From Rhodospirillaceae bacterium (GTDB taxonomy: Bacteria > Pseudomonadota > Alphaproteobacteria > Rhodospirillales > 2-02-FULL-58-16): a stretch of 10,989 nt of DNA. A program made the position numbers and the translations under genes. This document shows positions 6,782-10,989 of the stretch, one piece after another; within the stretch, counting starts at the first letter, position 1; each line of letters begins with the position of its first letter. The notes beneath the pieces are model-generated. The model worked only from the letters and a program-made list of their open reading frames with translations. It ran no database searches and was not told where the DNA came from. The DNA lies in contig DUZD01000072.1 of the NCBI GenBank assembly GCA_013349695.1, forward strand, positions 1 through 10,989, in the 5' to 3' direction.

Positions 6782-7470
6782 TCGGCGACACGATGAAATC
6801 GCTCTTCAAAAGCGGAGCCAAGGAACTGAAGGAAAAATTCTCCAAAACCGGCGAGGAGGACGAGTTCGCCACGCCGCTGGGATTGCGCATGGGCGCCGCG
6901 GTCGACATCGACACCCTGCCCTTGCGCATGCACGCGAAAGACCTTCATATGCCGCTGCCCGACAGCACCATCATCGTCGTCGCCCAGGGCTACGCCGAAC
7001 TGGGCGACGATGCCTACATCCACCGCTACTACGCCGCCGACGACACCATGATCCAGGTCCTCACCGTCAACGGCATGGAAGACCAGCACGTCGAGGAAAT
7101 CACCCTCTACATGCCGTACAAAAGCTATTACCCCGGCAGCGAAGGCGAATGGGCGCAATGGGCGGCGAAGGGCGGCAGGATCGGCCAGACCACCTACGCG
7201 CTCGACGACGGTGCCAAGTTCGAGCGCGTCTGGTTCGACGAAACGGACGGCTATGCCGAGCCGGTGGCGTTCTGGGAATCGGTCTACGAGGACCCCGAGT
7301 CGGACGAGCACGGCGAGATCTTCCACCGGGCGATGCTCTACGGCCGCAATCTGGAGGACGGCAAGAAGAACGAATACCTGCTGATATCCGCCGATTCCTA
7401 CGAAGGCGAGGAGACCGTCGAGGTGACGATCGGCGTCGACCTGGAAATTTCGACGCTGAAAGTATTATAA
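6778..7470 (+). CDS. yjfK: DUF2491 family protein (YjfK)
   Basis: A 230-residue, acidic, apparently soluble protein without TM segments, similar in length and pattern to E. coli YjfK (DUF2491, function unknown). Marks include TPLGLRMGAAVDID near 32-45, PLPDSTIIVVAQGYAELGD near 59-77, a conserved Y/R/D stretch (YIHRYYAADDTMIQVLTVNG), WAQWAAKGGRIGQ, and a C-terminal strand-rich part (VEVTIGVDLEISTLKVL). The N-terminus MIGDTMKSLFKSGAKELKEKF may be an amphipathic helix. ATG at 6778 is taken rather than an in-frame TTG 30 nt upstream, because it overlaps the channel stop as ATGA and has AAGGA/GGAGG just upstream. Coupling to the channel gene suggests a partner or regulator of the channel or membrane module (inference). 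Confidence 0.9.
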   Translation: MIGDTMKSLFKSGAKELKEKFSKTGEEDEFATPLGLRMGAAVDIDTLPLRMHAKDLHMPLPDSTIIVVAQGYAELGDDAYIHRYYAADDTMIQVLTVNGMEDQHVEEITLYMPYKSYYPGSEGEWAQWAAKGGRIGQTTYALDDGAKFERVWFDETDGYAEPVAFWESVYEDPESDEHGEIFHRAMLYGRNLEDGKKNEYLLISADSYEGEETVEVTIGVDLEISTLKVL

Positions 7471-7485
7471 TCCGGCGCCCCCGGA
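7471..7485. repeat. Small hairpin after yjfK stop
   Basis: TCCGG (7471-7475) and CCGGA (7481-7485) flank a CGCCC loop immediately after the yjfK TAA, in the 74-bp gap before yjfL. There is no T-tract, so it is at most an mRNA processing or pausing structure. Confidence 0.4.
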
Positions 7486-7544
7486 CGCGGAAGCGTTTCA
7501 AGACGGTATCGGCCGCAAACCAGACACCCATTCAGGAGTTTCAG

Positions 7545-7958
7545 ATGAGCGAACTATTTGCCGGATTCATACCCAGCCTGTTGGAGTTTTTAGCTTTTTT
7601 CGCCGTCGCCGCGGTTTTGACCGTCATTTTCATCGCCATTTATTCGAAAACCACGCGGCATGAGGAGATCAAGCTCATCAAGGATAACTCGACGGCGGCC
7701 GCGGCGGCGTTTTCGGGCAGCCTGATCGGCTTCGCCCTGCCGCTCGCCAGCGTCATGCTGCACTCGCAGAGCGTCATCGATTTGGTGCTTTGGGGGGTCG
7801 TCGCGATGATCGTTCAGATCGTCGTCTATTTCCTCGTCCGCATGCCGATGCCGAGGATTTCCGAGCGCATCGAGGCGGGCGAGGTCGCCGCCGGCATTTG
7901 GCTCGGCGCCGCGTCCCTGGTCGCCGGCATCCTCAACGCCGCCAGCATGGCGGTCTGA
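7545..7958 (+). CDS. yjfL: DUF350 membrane protein (YjfL)
   Basis: A 137-residue integral membrane protein with four predicted TM helices: about 8-33, 52-73, 77-98 and 113-135. The DUF350 pattern is clear: LIKDNSTAAAAAFSGSLIGFALPL in the second helix region and the RISERIEAGEVAAGIWLGAASLVAGILNAASM end. E. coli YjfL has nearly the same length. The family is of unknown function and may work as a membrane partner or permeability module. The reading frame stays open far upstream over yjfK, but the ATG at 7545 has AGGAG 7 nt upstream and begins the conserved part. It is followed after 17 nt by yjfM. Confidence 0.92.
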   Translation: MSELFAGFIPSLLEFLAFFAVAAVLTVIFIAIYSKTTRHEEIKLIKDNSTAAAAAFSGSLIGFALPLASVMLHSQSVIDLVLWGVVAMIVQIVVYFLVRMPMPRISERIEAGEVAAGIWLGAASLVAGILNAASMAV

Positions 7959-7975
7959 CAAAGGAGTAAGCTGGA

Positions 7976-8506
7976 ATGGAACGCGCGGATAAATTCAAGC
8001 TGGTGCTTATCGGGGCGGGCGTGCTCGGCATCGCCGCCTACTCCGGCGGCGAGGCCGAGGAGGAAGCGCTGACGTATCCCTCGGTCGAGGCCTGCGTCAA
8101 GGCCGGCGTCACCGACGAGGCGACCTGCGAGGCCGAATACGCCAAGGCGCAAAGCATGCACAACCAGGTCGCGCCCCGCTATACGAATTCCAACGACTGT
8201 TACTCCGAATTCGGCTACGAACGCTGTTACCAGCATCGCGCGTCGTCCGGCGGCTCGGTTTGGCTGCCCTTCATGATGGGCTATATGTTGGCGCCCCGGT
8301 ATGGCTCGGGCGTGTTCACGCAGCCCCTCTACCGGCCGAGCCACGATCCCAACCGCTTCTATACCTCGGGCAGCGGCCGCGTCGGCGCCGTCTCCGCCAA
8401 TGGGCGCACCCGCGTCGCCAAGTCGCAGACCCGCCAGCCCAGGGCCCGCACCCGCACGGTTGCCCGCGGCGGTTTCGGGGCGCGCGCGTACAGTTCCGCT
8501 AGCTAG
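7976..8506 (+). CDS. yjfM: DUF1190 family protein (YjfM/YgiB-like)
   Basis: A 176-residue protein with an N-terminal hydrophobic segment (about 8-22, LVLIGAGVLGIAAYSGG) that may serve as membrane anchor or signal, without a clear lipobox. A mature part follows with four cysteines (C40, C51, C75, C84) that could form two disulfides outside the cytoplasm. DUF1190 signatures: YPSVEACVKAGVTDEATCEAEY, APRYTNSNDCYSEFGYERC, LPFMMGYM and QPLY. The tail (about 140-176) is rich in Arg, Ser and Gly and probably disordered. The ribosome site is AGGAG with 9-nt spacing to the ATG. It is the last gene of the rightward arm; its TAG lies within CTAGCTAG shared with the stop of the opposing rhomboid gene. In E. 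coli this family pairs with YgiC/YjfC ligases, as here. Confidence 0.9.
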   Translation: MERADKFKLVLIGAGVLGIAAYSGGEAEEEALTYPSVEACVKAGVTDEATCEAEYAKAQSMHNQVAPRYTNSNDCYSEFGYERCYQHRASSGGSVWLPFMMGYMLAPRYGSGVFTQPLYRPSHDPNRFYTSGSGRVGAVSANGRTRVAKSQTRQPRARTRTVARGGFGARAYSSAS

Positions 8507-9071
8507 CCTTGGTGTCCCCGGTCCGGGGCTTGAGCTTTTGGCCCAGCCAGGCGACGGCGATGCCGGCGATCAGGCCGAACAGGTGGCTCTCGAAGGAAAT
8601 GTAGCTTCTAAGCGGCAGGATGCCCCACAGCATGCCGCCGTAGAGGATCATCGTCACGCATGCAACGGCGATGGAGACGAAGCCGCGCTCGAAGTACGCG
8701 CGGGCCAGCAAGGCGCCGAAATACCCGAGCACCAGACCGCTGGCGCCGACGTGAGATACGCCGCGCGCGAACAGCCAGACGAGAACCCCCGACAATAATA
8801 CGATCCCGACGGTGTTCGCCCAAAACCGCGTTTTGCCGCCGATCAGGGTGAGCGCGCCCAGGATCAGCAGGGGCACCGTGTTCGAAACGGCGTGCCACAG
8901 TCCGGCGTGAAGGAAGGGCGCCAACGCAATTCCGATCAGCCCACTCGCCCGGCGCGGCAGGATGCCCCACGACGTCAAGCCGTGTCCGAGGAAGAGGTTT
9001 ACAGCCTCCACGATCCAGATCGCCGCGACGAGGACGATAATCGGCGAAAAATTCTTCTTGATGAGTTCCAT
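8499..9071 (-). CDS. Rhomboid family intramembrane serine protease
   Basis: A 190-residue polytopic membrane protein with about six hydrophobic segments. Rhomboid marks: HAGLWHAVSN (55-64; H55, H60 and N64 of the conserved motif), the catalytic serine S111 in GASG, and the catalytic histidine H163 in SHLFGLIAG. Both catalytic residues are present, so it is predicted to be an active intramembrane protease; the substrate is unknown. The open frame extends to a TTG at 9137, but the added residues are not membrane-like and the ATG at 9071 gives a normal compact rhomboid. The ribosome site is poor (AAGGG at long spacing), so the start is moderately certain. It converges with yjfM with an 8-bp overlap. 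A link to the membrane module is possible but not shown. Confidence 0.9.
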   Translation of the reverse strand: MELIKKNFSPIIVLVAAIWIVEAVNLFLGHGLTSWGILPRRASGLIGIALAPFLHAGLWHAVSNTVPLLILGALTLIGGKTRFWANTVGIVLLSGVLVWLFARGVSHVGASGLVLGYFGALLARAYFERGFVSIAVACVTMILYGGMLWGILPLRSYISFESHLFGLIAGIAVAWLGQKLKPRTGDTKAS

Positions 9072-9411
9072 CGAACCGAAGCCCTTCCCAAATTTCAACG
9101 CCCTCGGTTCAGAGCCAAAAAAAGAAGCCGGTGTCAAGCGCCGCTTGACCTTGGCCTGCCCCTGAGTGGTCCACCGCTTAAGCTGGACGCTGGCGCGGAT
9201 TAAGTTGTTGTTTCAGCCGAAGCCTATGTTGAGCGTAGGCCGGAACAACAACATTGGGCAATACGGATTTGGTTCCTCGCCGTTGCAAGTGGAATTCACC
9301 CGGATTTGCGGAGGCCGCGATTCCGCCGGGGGAGAATCCCAACACCGCAGCGAACATCCGGTTGCAGCCAGCGGCCATGTATTTCTTGATCCCCTCGTGT
9401 TACCATTTTTG
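9072..9411. other. Intergenic region without convincing genes
   Basis: About 340 bp between the rhomboid gene and the large palindromic element. The one structural feature is a hairpin at 9204-9252. The open frames here lack recognisable domains or good ribosome sites. A promoter for the rhomboid gene should lie near the right of its start, but no clear -35/-10 pair was recognised. Confidence 0.5.
9204..9252. repeat. Imperfect 49-nt hairpin
   Basis: GTTGTTGTTTC (9204-9214) pairs with GGAACAACAAC (9242-9252) over 11 bp with one G-T. Inside, GCCTA (9222-9226) pairs with TAGGC (9236-9240) around a 9-nt loop. There is no adjacent T-tract on either strand, so a standard intrinsic terminator is unlikely. 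It may be a degenerate repeat or a small structured leader. Confidence 0.55.
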
Positions 9412-9724
9412 CTAGTGGCCCGCGTCAGCCAAATTGCATCCCTACGACGGTCTTGCGAGGTTTCCGGCTAGGAGCGCGTTGCGCCGTGGTGTCCGTGCAC
9501 CACAAGCGGCGCGCGACGATGTCCGGAAGCCTCGCAAGACCGCCCGAAGGGTCGCTTTTCCCGTCCCCTCGGTAGGCTTGAGGGGAACCGTGGCGCCAGT
9601 GGCGCCGCGTAAGTCCCCGAAAGGGCGCGCAGGCGATGCCAAAGCATCGTCAAGCGTTCCCGACGCCCCGAGGGGACGGGAAAAGCGATCATAGGGGTGC
9701 GATTTTGCTGACGCGGGCCACTAG
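9412..9724 (+). repeat. Large branched palindromic element, MITE-like or structured RNA
   Basis: The termini 9412-9447 and 9689-9724 form a 36-position stem with two mismatches and two G-T pairs, each end bordered by CTAG. Within it are two further long arms. Arm 1 pairs 9448-9467 with 9523-9542 (20 bp, one G-T) and carries an internal GTGGT/ACCAC hairpin. Arm 2 pairs 9552-9572 with 9668-9688 (21 bp, perfect) and holds GGCGCC-AGT-GGCGCC and a GCGATGC-CAAA-GCATCGT hairpin. The linker 9543-9551 is CCCGAAGGG. Nearly every base is explained by a multi-branch fold. Four of the wobble positions are G-U only when transcribed rightward. The CTAG ends could be a target duplication of a miniature transposon. 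No coding content. It ends 29 nt before the phoR start. The strand given is the more likely RNA sense, not certain. Confidence 0.8.
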
Positions 9725-9753
9725 AAGCCGAAGAGCGGCGGAGGGAAAGGGGC

Positions 9754-10827
9754 GTGAAGAAACGATCTCCCAGGAAGGCCGGCAAACTAGCCCTGCAAGC
9801 CCACATCCTCGACGGCCTTCGGGATTCCGTCATCCTGGTTAACGAAAAGCGGGAGGTCGTCGGGTACAACCGCGCCGCCCGGGAGTTGCTCCACCTGAAT
9901 ATCAAGGGCCTGGATCTGGCCCTTTCCCTTCCCCATCAACGGGTGATTGAAGCGGCGGATGACGTTCTAGGTGGAAAACCTCCGCGCACGGTCGAAGTCA
10001 GCTTGTCGAATCCGATCGCCAGGACGTTCGAGCTGCACGCGTCTGTATTGCCGGCGAAGGTGCCCGGAAAGGCCGTTTGGGCGTTGCTCGTCATGCACGA
10101 CGTGACGGAGTCGAAGACCGCCGAGAAGATACGCGCCGACTTCGTCGCCAACATCAGCCATGAATTGCGCTCCCCCTTGACCTCGCTCTGCGGCTTCATC
10201 GAAACGCTGAAGGGCGTTGGCCGCGACGATGCTGGGTCCCGGGATTGGTTTCTCGGAATCATGGAAGCCGAGGCGAAACGCATGACCCGCCTGGTCGACG
10301 ACCTGCTTTCCCTTTCCAGGGTCGAGGCCATGGAACACATCCGCCCCGATGACACTTTGGCCATCAAGCATCTTCTGCGGGAGGTGGTCGAGACCGTGTC
10401 GGCCAGGGGACGGAGGAAGGGAATCGAGGTCGAACTCGATTGCGCCGGGTCCCTGCCGGCGGTCGTTGGCGACCGGGACGAGTTGAACGAGGTGTTTCAC
10501 AATCTTTTGGACAACGCCATCAAGTACGGCCGGGAAAAGACGCCCGCCCGGGTAACCGCCAGGGTTTCCGAAGACTTCCCGGGCCTCGGCGGCGAGGGTG
10601 TGTCGGTGGCCGTGGAAAACACCGGCGACGGCATCGAGCCGAAACACATTCCGCGTTTGACCGAACGTTTTTACCGGGTGGACAAGGGGCGTTCGCGGGA
10701 AATGGGAGGAACCGGCCTGGGGCTTGCCATCGTCAAGCACATCGTCAACCGCCACCGGGGACATCTTGCGATCACCAGCACCCCTGGCGAGAAGACCGTC
10801 TTCACCGTTTTCCTTCCCTCAGCTTAG
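9754..10827 (+). CDS. phoR: PhoR-type sensor histidine kinase
   Basis: A 357-residue sensor kinase. It has a PAS-like domain (about 15-118: ILDGLRDSVILVNEKREVVGYNRAA to MHDVTESKTAE), a HisKA dimerisation domain with the phospho-accepting H136 in FVANISHELRSPLTSL, and a HATPase_c domain with N box HNLLDNAIKYG (249-259, N250/N254), G1 NTGDGI (289-294), F box ERFYRVDKGRSR (304-315) and G2 GGTGLGLAIVKHIV (318-331). The HELRSPLTSLCGF and FYRVDKGRSREMGGTGLGLAIVKH stretches are PhoR-like, suggesting phosphate-starvation signalling to PhoB. No membrane segment is present, while many PhoR proteins have N-terminal TM helices. GTG at 9754 is supported by GGAGGG/AAGGGG upstream. The response regulator is not in the window, so the symbol is by similarity only. 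Confidence 0.85.
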   Translation: MKKRSPRKAGKLALQAHILDGLRDSVILVNEKREVVGYNRAARELLHLNIKGLDLALSLPHQRVIEAADDVLGGKPPRTVEVSLSNPIARTFELHASVLPAKVPGKAVWALLVMHDVTESKTAEKIRADFVANISHELRSPLTSLCGFIETLKGVGRDDAGSRDWFLGIMEAEAKRMTRLVDDLLSLSRVEAMEHIRPDDTLAIKHLLREVVETVSARGRRKGIEVELDCAGSLPAVVGDRDELNEVFHNLLDNAIKYGREKTPARVTARVSEDFPGLGGEGVSVAVENTGDGIEPKHIPRLTERFYRVDKGRSREMGGTGLGLAIVKHIVNRHRGHLAITSTPGEKTVFTVFLPSA

Positions 10828-10848
10828 AGTCCGTCCTTTATTAAGCCT

Positions 10849-10935
10849 GCCACTGTCCGAGACGGCGGTAAAGGGCGCTGCGCGTCGCTTTGCGACGGCC
10901 AACGGCCGCCCTTGACAGCCGTCTCGGACAGTGGC
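10849..10935. repeat. Palindromic element downstream of phoR
   Basis: GCCACTGTCCGAGACGGC (10849-10866) is perfectly complementary to 10918-10935 (18 bp). The stem continues after small mismatches with AAGGGCG (10871-10877) against CGCCCTT (10907-10913). Inside lie CGTCGC-TTT-GCGACG (10883-10897) and GGCC-AAC-GGCC. It begins 21 bp after the phoR stop and could act as a transcript end or stabiliser, but no T-tract follows. Its branched layout echoes the element upstream of phoR, although the sequence differs. Confidence 0.75.
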
Positions 10936-10989
10936 TTCAGGATGGTAGGCCGGCTCGGGAAAGTGGCCTTATCCGGCCTCTCAAGAAAG

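Noticed and set aside
7149..7544. N-terminal extension of the yjfL reading frame over yjfK
   Set aside because: The extension is Arg-rich, overlaps yjfK, and the ATG at 7545 has a strong ribosome site and starts the DUF350 domain.
9072..9137. Longer rhomboid start at TTG 9137
   Set aside because: It adds 22 residues without membrane character and lacks a convincing ribosome site; the ATG at 9071 is more likely.
9552..9688. Arm 2 of the large element as a rho-independent terminator for upstream genes
   Set aside because: The stem is long but no T-run follows on either strand, and it is embedded in a larger symmetric structure.
9412..9724. CRISPR array or tandem repeat
   Set aside because: The repeats are inverted, not direct and evenly spaced, and there are no spacers or cas genes.
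9468..9905. Minus-strand open frame of 145 codons
   Set aside because: It runs through the palindromic element and the start of phoR; the translation is low-complexity and has no known domain.

Overview
The window looks like part of a high-GC alphaproteobacterial chromosome, possibly Rhodospirillales-like. This is inferred from dense GC-rich coding with G/C third positions, from a palindromic intergenic repeat of the kind common in alphaproteobacteria at the left edge, and from a PhoR-type sensor kinase at the right edge. The species cannot be named from the sequence.

The core (about 148 to 8506) is a divergent gene cluster built around the E. coli yjfIJKLMC gene set. Leftward from an AT-rich divergent intergenic region run yjfI (DUF2170, here with an N-terminal putative ribbon-helix-helix DNA-binding extension), yjfJ (PspA/IM30 family), yjfC/ygiC (glutathionylspermidine-synthase-like ATP-grasp ligase), a carboxynorspermidine-decarboxylase-like PLP enzyme, and a DUF3326 protein. 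Rightward run a two-TM K+ channel with a cytoplasmic RCK-like domain, yjfK (DUF2491), yjfL (DUF350, four TM segments) and yjfM (DUF1190). A rhomboid protease gene faces yjfM tail to tail, the two overlapping by 8 bp.

A working model, inferred rather than shown: the decarboxylase and the ATP-grasp ligase make or conjugate a polyamine-like compound. A membrane module (channel, DUF350, DUF1190, PspA) senses or responds to it or to membrane stress. The YjfI fusion autoregulates the cluster at two palindromes (consensus ATWACATGTWAT) that overlap a good -10/-35 pair in front of yjfI. The decarboxylase and DUF3326 genes are the additions to the familiar E. coli set and the most attractive part for follow-up.

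The right part (9072 to 10989) holds a 340-bp stretch with only one hairpin, then a roughly 313-nt element (9412-9724) that folds end to end into a long stem with two long internal arms (MITE-like or structured RNA). Next come a phoR-like histidine kinase without visible membrane segments and a second, smaller palindromic element (10849-10935). With the repeat at 13-113, the window carries three distinct complex palindromes, all outside the yjf-like cluster.
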